Positions 25,486-35,836 of a DNA stretch of 64,000 nucleotides are shown here, piece by piece. Every line of letters starts with the position of its first letter. Positions within the stretch are counted from its first letter, which is position 1. Under the pieces are notes generated by a model. The model saw only the letters and a list, made by a program, of their open reading frames with translations. It ran no database searches and had not been told where the DNA came from. This DNA is from Paenibacillus sp. H1-7 (GTDB lineage: Bacteria > Bacillota > Bacilli > Paenibacillales > NBRC-103111), in NCBI RefSeq assembly GCF_022354825.1, contig NZ_CP031168.1:1737501-1801500 (forward strand), written 5' to 3'. The position numbers and the translations under genes were made by a program.

Positions 25486-26455
25486 ATTGCCCTTTGAACA
25501 GCCGCTTCTCGAGCTGAAAGCGAAGATAGAGGAGCTGCGCAAGTTCGGGACGGAGAAACAAATCGATTTTACGGATGAAATCGCAAAGCTGGAGCAGCGC
25601 TACGAGCAGCTGGCCGCCGAGCTGTACAGCAATATGACGACGGCGGAGAAAATGCAGCTGGCCCGCCATCCGCAAAGGCCGACGACGCTGGATTACATTC
25701 AGCATATTTTTACGGACTTCATGGAGCTGCACGGCGATCGTCACTATGGAGATGATTTGGCGATTGTAGGCGGACTGGCGAGATTGAATGGCATTCCCGT
25801 TACAGTTGTAGGCCACCAGAAGGGGAAAGATACGAAGGATAATATCGCCCGCCACTTCGGTATGCCGCATCCGGAAGGATTCCGCAAAGGACTGCGCTTG
25901 ATGCAGCAGGCCAACAAGTTCAAACGCCCGATCATCACGTTTATCGATACCCCGGGAGCTTATCCGGGCGGTGCGGCGGAAGAGCGGGGACAGAGTGAAG
26001 CGATCGCCAGAAACTTGATGGAGATGGCTTCCTTCGGCGTGCCGATCCTTTGCGTGGTTGTCGGCGAAGGCGGCAGCGGCGGCGCATTGGCCCTCGGGGT
26101 CGGAAACCGCGTGTTCATGCTGGAAAATGCGATTTATTCCGTTAGTACGCCGGAAGCTGCATCCTCGATTTTGTACAAGGATGCCTCGAAAGCAGGCGAA
26201 ACGGCGGCCGCTATGAAAATTACGGCGGAGCACATCCATGCCCTCGGCGTCATAGATGAAGTGATTCCGGAGCCGCGCGGCGGAGCCCATCGTGATCTTG
26301 CCCGACAGGCAGAGGTCATTAAAGAAACCTTAACGAAACATTTGCAGGAATTGCTTCTTCTCTCAGAGAAGGATTTAATAGAAGATCGCTATAACAAATT
26401 CAGAAAAATCGGTAGGTTCACTTACATTCAGGAGGGTAATCACAATCATGCGTAA
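25475..26455 (+). CDS. accA: acetyl-CoA carboxylase carboxyltransferase subunit alpha
   Basis: This is the partner of AccD in the carboxyltransferase. The 326-residue product has [22 protein letters not shown] (about 70-90), [33 protein letters not shown] and [18 protein letters not shown]. The last 15 residues ([15 protein letters not shown]) are read through the ribosome binding site of pyk and overlap its first 8 bases. This fits a stop codon lost when accA was joined directly to pyk. In B. subtilis pfkA lies between the two. Confidence 0.94.
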   Translation: MAGELPFEQPLLELKAKIEELRKFGTEKQIDFTDEIAKLEQRYEQLAAELYSNMTTAEKMQLARHPQRPTTLDYIQHIFTDFMELHGDRHYGDDLAIVGGLARLNGIPVTVVGHQKGKDTKDNIARHFGMPHPEGFRKGLRLMQQANKFKRPIITFIDTPGAYPGGAAEERGQSEAIARNLMEMASFGVPILCVVVGEGGSGGALALGVGNRVFMLENAIYSVSTPEAASSILYKDASKAGETAAAMKITAEHIHALGVIDEVIPEPRGGAHRDLARQAEVIKETLTKHLQELLLLSEKDLIEDRYNKFRKIGRFTYIQEGNHNHA

Positions 26456-28205
26456 AACGAAAATTGTATGTACGATCGGACCGGTGAGCGAATCGCTCGA
26501 CATGTTCAAGAAGCTCATTAATGCCGGGATGAACGTGTGCAGGCTCAATTTCTCCCACGGAGACTTCGAGGAGCATGGCAACCGGATCCGCAACGTGCGT
26601 CAAGCATGTGCAGAGCTCGGCAAGAACGTGGCAATTTTGCTCGACACGAAAGGTCCTGAGATCCGTACTGGCAAATTGAAGGACGACCAGAAGGTCGAGT
26701 TGGTTCAAGATAACTTTATTACTCTTACAACTGAGGATGTGCTAGGCGACGCCGAGCGTGTACACATTACTTATAAAGATTTGCCGAAGGACGTAAAAAT
26801 TGGCTCAACGATTTTGATCGACGACGGTTTGATCGGTCTGGAAGTCGTTGACTTGACTAGCAACGAAATCAAATGCCGAATCGTTAACGGCGGTTTGCTG
26901 GGCGGAAAGAAAGGCGTTAACGTGCCGGGCGTGAAGATCAACCTGCCGGGCATTACGGAAAAGGACGCTAACGATATTATTTTCGGTATCGAGCAGGGAG
27001 TGGACTTCATCGCTGCTTCGTTCGTGCGCAAAGCGAGCGACGTCATTGAAATCCGTGAAATTCTGGAACGTCACAATGCCAACCACATTCAGATTATTTC
27101 CAAAATCGAGAACCAGGAAGGCGTAGAGAACCTGGACGAAATTTTGGAAGTGTCCGACGGCCTGATGGTTGCTCGCGGAGACTTGGGCGTAGAAATCCCG
27201 GCGGAAGATGTGCCTATCGTGCAAAAAGCGATGATCAAAAAATGTAACCAAGCCGGCAAACCGGTTATTACGGCTACGATGATGCTTGACTCTATGCAGC
27301 GCAATCCGCGCCCTACCCGTGCGGAAGCAAGCGACGTGGCGAACGCGATTTTCGACGGAACCGACGCGGTCATGCTGTCCGGCGAAACGGCGGCAGGGAA
27401 ATACCCTATCGAGTCCGTAATGACGATGGCCAAAATCGCCGAGCGTGCGGAGACGGCTCTTGAGCACCGCGAAATTTTCATCCGTCAAAGCAATGCGCAG
27501 CAAAAAACCGTTACGGAAGCAATCAGCCAAGCTGTTGCCAACTCCGCCCTGGATTTGGACGCAAAAGCGATTTTGACGGCTACCGAGAGCGGTTATACGG
27601 CGCGTATGGTGTCCAAATACCGTCCGAAAGCGCCTATCATCGCGGTTACGCCTAACGAGCAAGTGCTGCGCCGCCTGTCGCTTGTATGGGGCGTTGTTCC
27701 GGTTAAGGGAGAGCACTGCCTAACGACGGACGAGCTGTTCGAGCATGCAGTGGACAGCAGCGTGAAAGCAGGCCATGTCAGCCTTGGTGATACCGTTGTT
27801 ATTACGGCTGGCGTACCTGTAGGCCGCTCTGGAACGACGAACCTGATCAAGGTGCATCAAATCGGCGAAATGATCGCTAAAGGCCAAGGTATCGGCACGC
27901 AGATCGCTACAGGCAAAGTCGTAGCGGCTAATACGGCGGAAGAAGCGAACGCGAAAGCGGTCGAGGGCTGTATCCTTGTTACGGGAACAACGGATAAGGA
28001 GTACATGCCTGCCATTCAGAAAGCGGCGGCTCTGATTACCGAAACCGGCGGGATTACTTCTCACGCAGCGGTTGTAGGGATCAGCTTGAGCAAGCCTGTT
28101 ATCGTTGGCGTCGAGGGCGCATTGACTTTGATCAAGGACGGCGCTGAAGTGTCGATTTATCCGGAAGTGGGCGTTATTTACTCCGGTCGTGCCCGCGTAT
28201 TGTAA
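26448..28205 (+). CDS. pyk: pyruvate kinase
   Basis: Pyruvate kinase makes pyruvate and ATP from phosphoenolpyruvate and ADP, the last step of glycolysis. The 585-residue product has the barrel start [38 protein letters not shown], the active-site Lys segment ISKIENQEG and [14 protein letters not shown]-terminal extension of about 100 residues carries [11 protein letters not shown], a PEP-utiliser-like domain typical of Bacillus-type enzymes. GGAGG lies 12 bases before the ATG, inside accA. It is the last gene of the accDA-pyk operon and is followed by a 209-bp hairpin. Confidence 0.96.
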   Translation: MRKTKIVCTIGPVSESLDMFKKLINAGMNVCRLNFSHGDFEEHGNRIRNVRQACAELGKNVAILLDTKGPEIRTGKLKDDQKVELVQDNFITLTTEDVLGDAERVHITYKDLPKDVKIGSTILIDDGLIGLEVVDLTSNEIKCRIVNGGLLGGKKGVNVPGVKINLPGITEKDANDIIFGIEQGVDFIAASFVRKASDVIEIREILERHNANHIQIISKIENQEGVENLDEILEVSDGLMVARGDLGVEIPAEDVPIVQKAMIKKCNQAGKPVITATMMLDSMQRNPRPTRAEASDVANAIFDGTDAVMLSGETAAGKYPIESVMTMAKIAERAETALEHREIFIRQSNAQQKTVTEAISQAVANSALDLDAKAILTATESGYTARMVSKYRPKAPIIAVTPNEQVLRRLSLVWGVVPVKGEHCLTTDELFEHAVDSSVKAGHVSLGDTVVITAGVPVGRSGTTNLIKVHQIGEMIAKGQGIGTQIATGKVVAANTAEEANAKAVEGCILVTGTTDKEYMPAIQKAAALITETGGITSHAAVVGISLSKPVIVGVEGALTLIKDGAEVSIYPEVGVIYSGRARVL

Positions 28206-28212
28206 TATAAAC

Positions 28213-28421
28213 GGGGCGTGAATGGTTTTTGAATCTTGTAGTTGAAAATGCGAACAGTGAGTAAGGGAATGTACCGGAAAGTTTACGTGCTGCCTTTGAA
28301 CATGGATTTCCCCCTGAAACTGCTCATTGAAAGAAATCCATGTTCAACAGCAGCTGGAGGTACATCCCTTCTCACGGAAGCCTAGTTTTCAACCATTTCT
28401 TTTTGAAACCATACACGCCCC
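28213..28421. repeat. 209-bp imperfect inverted repeat after pyk
   Basis: Two arms of about 95 bp are nearly complementary. Matching blocks, from the ends inward, are GGGGCGTG and ATGGTTT, GTTGAAAA, GTGAG/AAGGG/ATGTACC, GCTGC, and a perfect 15-bp block TTGAACATGGATTTC (28296-28310 with 28333-28347). The loop is 22 bases. The ends GGGGCGTG / CACGCCCC could be terminal inverted repeats of a MITE, but no target duplication is clear. It fills most of the gap 28206-28507 and probably also ends pyk transcription. Confidence 0.65.
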
Positions 28422-28507
28422 ATCCCCCAGAGTGAAGTCGACGTTCCTACATCGGTTTCACTCTTTTTTCATCCTACGGGCAATACTAGAATCAGGAGGG
28501 ACAACAT

Positions 28508-28936
28508 GTGGCTGCATCATCGTGGTTTGAGCATCAGCTAAGAGTACGTTACCAGGAGACCGACCAAATGGGCGTCGTCTACCATGCCAACTATTTAAAC
28601 TGGTTTGAAATCGGCCGTACAGAGCTTATACGGTCACTAGGGATGCCTTATCAGAAGATTGAGGAGCTAGGCCTTCTGCTGCCGGTAATCGAGGCGGAGA
28701 TGAAGTTTAAGCTGCCTGCGAAATATGACGACTTTATCACGATACGGACTCGTATTGAAGATTTTACCCATTTGCGTCTGCAATTCACATCGGAAATTTG
28801 GCGCGAAGAGGAGCTGCTCGTCAGCGGCGGCACCCGTCACGTCTGGCTAAACCGGGAGTGGAAGCCCGCGAGAATCGATAGAGCGGCACCGGAACTGTTC
28901 GCTCTTCTTCAAAAAGAAACGACGAATAAGGAATAG
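28508..28936 (+). CDS. acyl-CoA thioesterase (YbgC/4HBT family)
   Basis: The 142-residue product is a hotdog-fold thioesterase. RVRYQETDQMGVVYHANYLNWFEIGRTELIR (about residues 12-42) contains the catalytic Asp-x-x-G-x-x-x-x-x-x-Y motif of the 4HBT family. The start is GTG with GGAGG eight bases upstream. It is probably transcribed from its own promoter within or after the inverted repeat. Substrates of this family are short-chain or aromatic acyl-CoAs. The gene ends 155 bases before ppk, and the gap holds a PhoP-box-like repeat. Confidence 0.87.
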   Translation: MAASSWFEHQLRVRYQETDQMGVVYHANYLNWFEIGRTELIRSLGMPYQKIEELGLLLPVIEAEMKFKLPAKYDDFITIRTRIEDFTHLRLQFTSEIWREEELLVSGGTRHVWLNREWKPARIDRAAPELFALLQKETTNKE

Positions 28937-28946
28937 ATACGGCGTC

Positions 28947-28972
28947 TTTACATAAAATTTACAAAGTTAATA
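28947..28972 (+). promoter_or_regulatory. PhoP-box-like repeats upstream of ppk
   Basis: TTTACA occurs at 28947-28952 and 28958-28963, exactly 11 bp apart, followed by TTAATA at 28967. PhoP of B. subtilis binds TT(A/C/T)ACA-type hexamers with about 5-bp spacers. The site lies 120-145 bases before the ppk start. A PhoPR-like pair is encoded further on in this window. Confidence 0.5.
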
Positions 28973-29091
28973 ATCTCCGATGACAATGTCGAACTACCAT
29001 GAAATAAGTAGAATGTAAACGATATGGCGTCTGAAGCAAAAGAAGATTCATTTTCGCATCCGGACGAAATTGATGGAGGTTACGTAACGAT

Positions 29092-31188
29092 ATGAAAGAG
29101 ATGACGCCGAGAGAAAGAGAAGCATCATCGAATTATTTGAATCGCGATTTAAGCTGGATTGAATTTAATTGGCGCGTGCTGGAAGAAGCGCAGGACCCTG
29201 AAACGCCGCTGCTCGAAAGAATGAAGTTTCTTTCGATCGTATCGTCCAATCTGGACGAGTTCATGAGTGTCCGCGTGGCGGGCGTGAAGGATCAGATCAA
29301 AGCGGGATATATTAAAAAAGATTTTACAGGTTATACCCCTGCAGGCTTATTCAAGCGAATTATGAAGCGTTCGTCAAAAATGGTTGCCGATCAGTATAAA
29401 ACATTTCGGGATATTTCCCGGCAGCTGACCAAAGAAGGCATTATATTTACAGATTATGAAGATCTGAATCTTACTCAGCGCAAAGCGATGGACGAGTATT
29501 ATCATGAAATTATTTTTCCGGTATTGACTCCGATGGCGGTCGACCAGAGCCGTCCTTTTCCGCTAGTTCATACCCAGGCGCTATATTTGGCGGTCGTACT
29601 GATGAAGGAGGGAGACGATCCCGAGGATGAGCCTTACTTCGCCATCGTCCAGGTTCCGTCGAATTTAGCCCGTTATATTGAGGTACCTGCCCGTACCAAC
29701 AGTAAAAAGCATGAATACGTGCTGCTGGAGGAGCTGATCGAGCACCACATCCAGACACTGTTCTCCGGGTATATCCCTATCGCCGTTCATGGCTTCAGGC
29801 TTACGCGCAATGCCGACCTGACGCTGAACGAAGAAGGAGCGGAGGATTTGCTCGAGGAGATCGAGAAGGAGCTGCGCCGCAGAAGATGGGGCTCTCCGGT
29901 TCGTCTTGAAGTGCAGAAGGGGATACATCCGTATGCTCTGGATCAATTGCAGGACGAGTTTGAAATCGTTGACAACATTTTTGAAATCGACGGTCCTTTG
30001 GACTTGACCTACTTTATGAAGCTGTCAGGCTCCCTTAAAGGCTACGATTACCTTCGTTACAAGCCTATTGAGCCGAAATATCCTGCCGAGCTTTTGGAGT
30101 CCGACGATATGTTCGGTAAGCTGCGGGAGCAGGACGTGCTCGTGTACCACCCTTTTGAATCGTTCGATGCGATAACGGACTTTATATGCAATGCGGCTTA
30201 TGATCCTCAAGTATTGGCGATCAAAATGACTCTGTACCGTGTCAGCGGCAACTCCCCGTTAATTCTGGCTCTAGCCCGTGCGGCAGAGTCCGGCAAGCAG
30301 GTCACGGTAGTCGTAGAGCTCAAAGCCAGGTTCGACGAAGAGCGGAATATCGCTTGGGCGAGAAAGCTGGAGCAGGCCGGATGTCACGTCGTGTACGGAT
30401 TGGTCGGCTTGAAGACGCATGCCAAGATCACGCTGGTCGTCCGCCAAGAGCCGGATGGATTGCGACGGTATGTGCATGTCGGGACAGGCAATTATAACGA
30501 TAATACCGCCAAATTGTATACGGATATCGGGCTGTTCACATCGCATTCCGTCATAGGCGAGGACGCCTCCGCCTTGTTCAACGAGGTGACGGGCTATTCG
30601 GCTCCGCACAATTGGAAGGCGTTCGGGGTTGCCCCTAACGACATGAAGGATAAGCTGTATGATAAAATCCGACGCGAGGCCGAGCACGCTTTGCAGGGCA
30701 AGCCGGCGCGGATTATCGCGAAGTTTAACTCCTTGTCCAATCAGCAAATGGTTGACGAGCTGTACGAAGCCTCCAAGGCCGGAGTCAAAATCGACCTCAT
30801 CGTCCGCGGCGTCTGCTGCTTGCGTCCCGGTGTGCCGGGCTTAAGCGAGAACATACGGATCCTGAGCATCGTAGACCGTTTTCTGGAGCATTCGCGAATT
30901 TTTTATTTCGAGAACGACGGGGATCGGGAAATTTATATTGCCAGCGCGGACTGGATGACGCGGAATTTGACACGCCGCATTGAGCTGATGTGTCCTGTGT
31001 TCGATAAGGATATTCAGGAGTCGCTCATCCGCATATTGGAGCTGAGCCTCAACGATAACGTCAAGGCCCGGATTCTCCAATCGAACGGAATGTATCAGCG
31101 GGTCTCCAATGAGGAGAAGCCGCTAAGAAGCCAGTTTGAAGCGATGAAGATCAGTTCGTGGAAAACGAGGAAGCATCAAGAAGTGTAA
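29092..31188 (+). CDS. ppk: polyphosphate kinase
   Basis: Ppk1 reversibly makes polyphosphate from ATP and is peripherally membrane-associated in known cases. The 698-residue product has the N-terminal domain (NYLNRDLSWIEFNWRVLEEA, about 13-32), SSNLDEFMSVRVAGVKDQ, and the two phospholipase D-like C-terminal domains. The autophosphorylated His is expected at residue 443 (GLVGLKTHAKI), and the second conserved His at 600 (LEHSRIFYFEND). GGAGG lies 12 bases before the ATG. The gene is convergent with ppx, and the two overlap by 38 bases at their 3' ends. Confidence 0.96.
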   Translation: MKEMTPREREASSNYLNRDLSWIEFNWRVLEEAQDPETPLLERMKFLSIVSSNLDEFMSVRVAGVKDQIKAGYIKKDFTGYTPAGLFKRIMKRSSKMVADQYKTFRDISRQLTKEGIIFTDYEDLNLTQRKAMDEYYHEIIFPVLTPMAVDQSRPFPLVHTQALYLAVVLMKEGDDPEDEPYFAIVQVPSNLARYIEVPARTNSKKHEYVLLEELIEHHIQTLFSGYIPIAVHGFRLTRNADLTLNEEGAEDLLEEIEKELRRRRWGSPVRLEVQKGIHPYALDQLQDEFEIVDNIFEIDGPLDLTYFMKLSGSLKGYDYLRYKPIEPKYPAELLESDDMFGKLREQDVLVYHPFESFDAITDFICNAAYDPQVLAIKMTLYRVSGNSPLILALARAAESGKQVTVVVELKARFDEERNIAWARKLEQAGCHVVYGLVGLKTHAKITLVVRQEPDGLRRYVHVGTGNYNDNTAKLYTDIGLFTSHSVIGEDASALFNEVTGYSAPHNWKAFGVAPNDMKDKLYDKIRREAEHALQGKPARIIAKFNSLSNQQMVDELYEASKAGVKIDLIVRGVCCLRPGVPGLSENIRILSIVDRFLEHSRIFYFENDGDREIYIASADWMTRNLTRRIELMCPVFDKDIQESLIRILELSLNDNVKARILQSNGMYQRVSNEEKPLRSQFEAMKISSWKTRKHQEV

Positions 31189-32695
31189 GCTTGAGACCCC
31201 ATATTTTCTTAAAATCTTTATTCAAGGCGGCGATCTCATTATATTCGATAGAGGGATCGTTTTGCGTTTGTACCGTAATGTCCAGCTCTTTATCCAGTGT
31301 GACGGCTGCGCTCCGGACCGGAAGCACCTGTGTTTCCGAGCTATCCATAGCAATGGCGAGCTGAAGCAGGCTGCCCAGCTTTACGATGACATCGATGTCC
31401 GTCTCAAGCAAAACATCCTTGAATTGAGCGTACAGCTGCTGAACCCTGCTCTTGGCCTTGTAGGAGGCGATGGCGGCGCACAGCACCGTTTCGCGGTGGG
31501 TCAGACCATCCAGCCGGCTGTGGGCAATCATATAGAACGAATGCTTGGAGAATTGGTAGTACGTCATGGAAACGCCGATCCGGTACAATAAAGCCGCGAT
31601 ATGCAGACATAGCCGGACTCTTGCGTCATAGCCGTGAGTCTGCTGCAGGGCATCGAACAACGTCAATGCGCTGGAGGCAACCTGCTCCAAATGAGCCATC
31701 GGAGAGCAGGAATGCAGAGCGAGCATATTGCGCGCGCTTCTCTCCGGCATATTCAACCCGATGGCGGAGTTATCCGTTAAATAGGCTTCTTGAAACAGCC
31801 CGTCCCGCAGCCCTGCACCGCTAATAACGTAGTGGCTGCAGCCGCTTTCCTTGAACAGAGTATCGAGGATCGTCAAGCCCGGCACGATAATGTCGAAACG
31901 GTCTTTGGACAAGCCGTCCACTTTCTTTCTTTTTTCCGCCGGGAGGGAGGGAAGCCAGCTCATCAATTCCGCCATTTCCTCTGCGGACATCGGATAATTG
32001 TGCGTGAGAGGCAGAGAATATTTGTGCTTCTTCTGGTTGATCTTGCACAAGCTGCGGATGGTACCGCCAAGGCCGATCATCGGGAGCCCGGGGTGCTCCG
32101 TAATCCAGCGCTCGCCGCCAATAGCTTCACGGACCATTTGCCGGATCGACAGCAGCTTCTCTTCGGAGAAATCGCCGTCCGCCGAAAACCGCCGCGTCGT
32201 GTTCACCGCACCGAAAGGGAAGGAGACGCTGCGGACGAGCTTACGCTGCCGGAATAAGGAGACCTCGGTGCTGCCGCCGCCGATATCGATCAATATCCCG
32301 TCGGGAATATCGAGTGAATGGATCATACCGAGAAAGCCGATGCGGGCTTCGTCTTCCCCAGAGAGCAGCTCTACCCGGATTCCGCTGTATTCCTGCAGCT
32401 CGCTTATAATTTGCTGCGAGTTGGCGGCATTGCGGATAGCCGCTGTGGCAGCGGCGCGAATCTCTTCCACCTGGTTAGCGGTGCAGATCCGCTGAAACTG
32501 CTTCAGTATAGCAACGATGGACTGGATGTCCTCGCGGCTTAGCGTATTGTCGCTGTTTATTCTTTGACTCAACCGTGCCGATTGCTTAAACTCGCCGATG
32601 ACTCTATATGCTTGAAGGGAATTGATTTCGTAGATAACAAGTCGAATCGAGTTAGAGCCGATATCGATGATGCCGATTCTGCGGTTGCTTGACAT
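31151..32695 (-). CDS. ppx: exopolyphosphatase / guanosine pentaphosphatase (Ppx/GppA)
   Basis: The 514-residue product has the Ppx/GppA N-terminal actin-like fold, with IGIIDIGSNSIRLVIYEI (about 7-24) and the phosphate loop DGILIDIGGGSTEVSLF (about 131-147). A C-terminal HD-like helical domain follows (about 310-500). It releases phosphate from the ends of polyphosphate or from pppGpp. GGGGG lies before the ATG. The stop lies within the last codons of ppk on the other strand, so the synthesis and breakdown genes share a 38-base antisense overlap. Transcription starts in the 384-bp gap shared with citZ. Confidence 0.92.
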   Translation of the reverse strand: MSSNRRIGIIDIGSNSIRLVIYEINSLQAYRVIGEFKQSARLSQRINSDNTLSREDIQSIVAILKQFQRICTANQVEEIRAAATAAIRNAANSQQIISELQEYSGIRVELLSGEDEARIGFLGMIHSLDIPDGILIDIGGGSTEVSLFRQRKLVRSVSFPFGAVNTTRRFSADGDFSEEKLLSIRQMVREAIGGERWITEHPGLPMIGLGGTIRSLCKINQKKHKYSLPLTHNYPMSAEEMAELMSWLPSLPAEKRKKVDGLSKDRFDIIVPGLTILDTLFKESGCSHYVISGAGLRDGLFQEAYLTDNSAIGLNMPERSARNMLALHSCSPMAHLEQVASSALTLFDALQQTHGYDARVRLCLHIAALLYRIGVSMTYYQFSKHSFYMIAHSRLDGLTHRETVLCAAIASYKAKSRVQQLYAQFKDVLLETDIDVIVKLGSLLQLAIAMDSSETQVLPVRSAAVTLDKELDITVQTQNDPSIEYNEIAALNKDFKKIWGLKLTLLDASSFSTN

Positions 32696-33079
32696 GGTAT
32701 TCCCCCAGTACTCTTGTGAATTTCAAAAATGTAAATTTCAAATATCATTATTTTACCATCGTTTTGCATAACCGCAAACTTTTCAGTATAATTTAACAGT
32801 TCATAACAAACAATTCTTATTATGCTGATAATGAACTTTTATGTCCGAATTTGTTCACTTTGATCGCCAAATCATTTATAGTAGTAATATGAAAATTTTT
32901 CATTGCTGGTTCGTCGTGCTCATTCGCACACGTTCGCAATGATCTTTGCATGATCAGACGGCGTTTTGGCTTAAATACAAGTACTGCTGTCGGATTGATG
33001 GGTATCCGCATGTTTTTTTCTGAATCATGTTTTATGATATAGTAGTTATATGAACTTGAACGTAAAGGAGAGATTTGCT
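32696..33079. other. divergent intergenic region between ppx and citZ
   Basis: This AT-rich gap must hold both promoters, but no pair of -35 and -10 boxes stands out enough to report. A perfect short dyad ATTAT-GCTG-ATAAT lies at 32819-32832. I see no gene. I found no good cre or CcpC-type site, which would be the expected controls of citZ in Bacillus. Confidence 0.4.
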
Positions 33080-34195
33080 TTGACTGCAACCAAAGGTTTA
33101 GAAGGTATTGTCGCTACGACTTCCTCCATTAGCTCCATTATTGACGGAGTTCTCACTTATCGTGGGATTAACATTGACGATCTGGCTGAAAACGCAACAT
33201 TTGAAGAGGTTGCCTATTTGCTCTGGTACGGTAAATTGCCTAACCGTTCCGAATTGGCTCAGCTGGTGAACGATCTTAACACCTATGCTCCGGTGCCAAG
33301 CCAAGTGATAGATCAAATCAAATTATATCCTAAAGACACCAACTCGATGGCAGCTCTTCGTACGGCCGTGTCCAGTCTGGCGCTGTACGATAGCGAAGCT
33401 AACGATATGACACCTGAAGCGAACCTGCGCAAAGCAATCAAATTGCAAGCGCAGCTTCCTACGATTATTGCTGCTTTTGCACGCATCCGCAAAGGCGAAG
33501 AGCCGATCGCACCTAAAAGCGATGCTTCCTCCGTTGCTGAAAACTTCCTGTTTATGCTGACCGGCAAACAGCCGGAGAAAGTAGCTATCGAAGCATTGGA
33601 TAATGCTTTGGTACTTCATGCGGACCACGAGCTGAACGCTTCGACTTTTGCAGCACGCGTTACGGTAGCAACCTTGTCCGATATCTATTCCGGCGTTACT
33701 TCCGCTATCGGCGCTTTGAAAGGACCACTTCACGGCGGTGCAAACGAAGCGGTTATGGCAATGCTGGAAGAAATCGGAACTGCCGACAACGCCGAGAGCT
33801 ACATCAATACCAAGCTTGAGAACAAAGAAAAAATCATGGGCTTCGGACATCGGGTTTACAAAAACGGCGACCCTCGCGCGAAGCACCTGCAAAAAATGTC
33901 CCAAGAGCTTGGCAAAATTACCGGCAACATGAACTGGTATAATATGTCCATCAAAATCGAAGAGCTTGTAACCGGTCAAAAAGGTTTGAAGCCTAACGTT
34001 GACTTCTACTCCGCTTCCGTGTACACTTCGCTTGAGATTCCGCGCGACTTGTTTACGCCGATTTTTGCTATCAGCCGTACATCCGGATGGACAGCTCATA
34101 TCCTTGAGCAGTACGAGAACAACCGCTTGATCCGTCCTCGTGCCGAATACACAGGTCAGTCCAACCAAAAATACGTTCCGATTGAAAATCGTTAA
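33080..34195 (+). CDS. citZ: citrate synthase
   Basis: Citrate synthase condenses oxaloacetate and acetyl-CoA, the entry step of the TCA cycle. The TTG start at 33080 gives [18 protein letters not shown], which matches B. subtilis CitZ (TATRGLEGVVATTSS). AAAGGAG lies nine bases upstream; the 30-base longer frame from 33050 is not needed. The 371-residue product has the active-site segments [23 protein letters not shown] and MGFGHRVYK (His and Asp residues of the type II short form). It is followed by icd and mdh in the usual citZ-icd-mdh order. Confidence 0.96.
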   Translation: MTATKGLEGIVATTSSISSIIDGVLTYRGINIDDLAENATFEEVAYLLWYGKLPNRSELAQLVNDLNTYAPVPSQVIDQIKLYPKDTNSMAALRTAVSSLALYDSEANDMTPEANLRKAIKLQAQLPTIIAAFARIRKGEEPIAPKSDASSVAENFLFMLTGKQPEKVAIEALDNALVLHADHELNASTFAARVTVATLSDIYSGVTSAIGALKGPLHGGANEAVMAMLEEIGTADNAESYINTKLENKEKIMGFGHRVYKNGDPRAKHLQKMSQELGKITGNMNWYNMSIKIEELVTGQKGLKPNVDFYSASVYTSLEIPRDLFTPIFAISRTSGWTAHILEQYENNRLIRPRAEYTGQSNQKYVPIENR

Positions 34196-34353
34196 TCGAT
34201 TTATCAATAGAGATTGAAGCAACCATCGCAGCGGGTTGTTGCAGCGCAGCACCCCGATCCGTTCCGGGTCGGGACGAGCGCCGCGGCTCCCGTTCAATTT
34301 TGTGTGTACTCTTCACATTCTCACTACTATTTTTAAGGAGGCAAACAAAGATC

Positions 34354-35652
34354 ATGGCTCAATTCGAAAACTACGCACTACCAACAGAGGGCGAAAAAAT
34401 TTCTATCGTTGACGGCAAGCTGAACGTTCCTAACAACCCTATCATCCCTTTCATCGAAGGTGACGGAACGGGTCCTGATATCTGGGCAGCTTCCAAGCGC
34501 GTTCTGGACGCAGCGGTAGAAAAAGCATATAAAGGCGAAAAGAAAATCGCTTGGTACGAAGTATTTGCCGGCGAAAAAGCATTCAACAAATACAACAACT
34601 GGCTTCCTAGCGACACTTTGACAGCGATCCGCGAATACATCGTTGCTATCAAAGGACCTTTGACAACTCCGGTTGGCGGCGGTATCCGTTCCCTGAACGT
34701 TGCTCTGCGCCAAGAGCTTGACTTGTATGTTTGCTCCCGTCCGGTTCGTTATTTCAACGGCGTTCCGTCTCCGGTAAAACGTCCTGAGCTGGTTGACATG
34801 GTTATTTTCCGTGAAAACACAGAGGACATCTACGCTGGTATCGAGTGGGAAGCTGGTTCCGCTGAAGTGAAGAAGGTTCTGGAGTTTCTGCAAAATGAAA
34901 TGGGCGTTAAGAAAATCCGTTTCCCTGAAACTTCCGGTATCGGCGTAAAACCTGTATCCTCCGAAGGATCCAAGCGTTTGATCCGTTCCGCTATCGAATA
35001 TGCAATCCAACACGGCCGCAAATCCGTTACCTTGGTACATAAAGGTAATATCATGAAGTTCACCGAAGGTGCTTTCAAAAACTGGGGTTACGAGCTGGCT
35101 GAGCAAGAGTTCGGCGACAAAACCTTCACATGGGCACAATACGACAAAATCAAAGCGGAGCAAGGTACCGATGCAGCTAACCAAGCTCAAAAAGAAGCTG
35201 AAGCCGCTGGCAAAATCATCGTAAAAGATGCTATCGCCGACATCGCTTTGCAACAAGTATTGACTCGTCCTACCGATTTCGACGTTATCGCTACATTGAA
35301 CCTGAACGGCGACTACTTGTCCGACGCTTTGGCTGCTCAAGTAGGCGGTATCGGTATCGCACCGGGCGCTAACATCAACTACGTAACAGGACATGCTATC
35401 TTCGAAGCAACTCACGGTACAGCTCCGAAATATGCAGGCTTGGACGTAGTAAACCCTGGTTCCGTTATTTTGTCCGGCGTTATGATGCTTGAGCACCTGG
35501 GTTGGCAAGAAGCGGCTGACCTGATCTACAAAGGTATGGAAACAGCTATCAACAACAAAACTGTTACTTATGACTTCGCACGTTTGATGGAAGGCGCTAC
35601 GGAAGTTAAATGCTCCGAGTTCGCTAACCAAATCATCAAGCACATGGCTTAA
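34354..35652 (+). CDS. icd: isocitrate dehydrogenase (NADP+)
   Basis: The enzyme oxidises isocitrate to 2-oxoglutarate. The 432-residue product starts [16 protein letters not shown] and continues with [20 protein letters not shown], as in B. subtilis Icd. The substrate loop [16 protein letters not shown] carries the conserved Ser, and [14 protein letters not shown] is the cofactor segment. AAGGAGG lies 12 bases before the ATG. The 158-base gap after citZ contains an imperfect GC-rich hairpin (CCCGATCC-GTTCC-GGGTCGGG), possibly a partial terminator. A region with several hairpins follows. Confidence 0.96.
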   Translation: MAQFENYALPTEGEKISIVDGKLNVPNNPIIPFIEGDGTGPDIWAASKRVLDAAVEKAYKGEKKIAWYEVFAGEKAFNKYNNWLPSDTLTAIREYIVAIKGPLTTPVGGGIRSLNVALRQELDLYVCSRPVRYFNGVPSPVKRPELVDMVIFRENTEDIYAGIEWEAGSAEVKKVLEFLQNEMGVKKIRFPETSGIGVKPVSSEGSKRLIRSAIEYAIQHGRKSVTLVHKGNIMKFTEGAFKNWGYELAEQEFGDKTFTWAQYDKIKAEQGTDAANQAQKEAEAAGKIIVKDAIADIALQQVLTRPTDFDVIATLNLNGDYLSDALAAQVGGIGIAPGANINYVTGHAIFEATHGTAPKYAGLDVVNPGSVILSGVMMLEHLGWQEAADLIYKGMETAINNKTVTYDFARLMEGATEVKCSEFANQIIKHMA

Positions 35653-35663
35653 TAGAAGCTCCG

Positions 35664-35761
35664 ACCCCCTAGTCCCCCTTGTAAAGGGAGACTAGGGGGT
35701 TATGTTTACCCTAGATAATCAACCCCCTAAATCCCCCTTACAAAGGGGGACCCCAGGGGTT
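35664..35761. repeat. two REP-like palindromes after icd
   Basis: Two related imperfect palindromes of about 40 bp (35664-35701 and 35721-35761) share the pattern ACCCCCTA, two or three bases, CCCCCTT, short loop, AAGGG, and end in AGGGGTTA-like sequence. The first can end icd transcription. Their similarity to each other suggests copies of one REP-type element rather than two independent terminators. Confidence 0.6.
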
Positions 35762-35836
35762 ACGCCCCCTGGACGAAAGGTTGTCTTAGGAGTTACTGAG
35801 TGGCTTCGAAGAGGCGGGGGATATAGGAACGCGTCC

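Noticed and set aside
29013..29026. cre-like site TGTAAACGATATGG before ppk
   Set aside because: The last two consensus positions (CA) are missing, so the match is too weak.
34235..34275. Terminator between citZ and icd
   Set aside because: The CCCGATCC/GGGTCGGG hairpin has a mismatch and no T-run. The cluster order also favours read-through, so I do not list it as a terminator.
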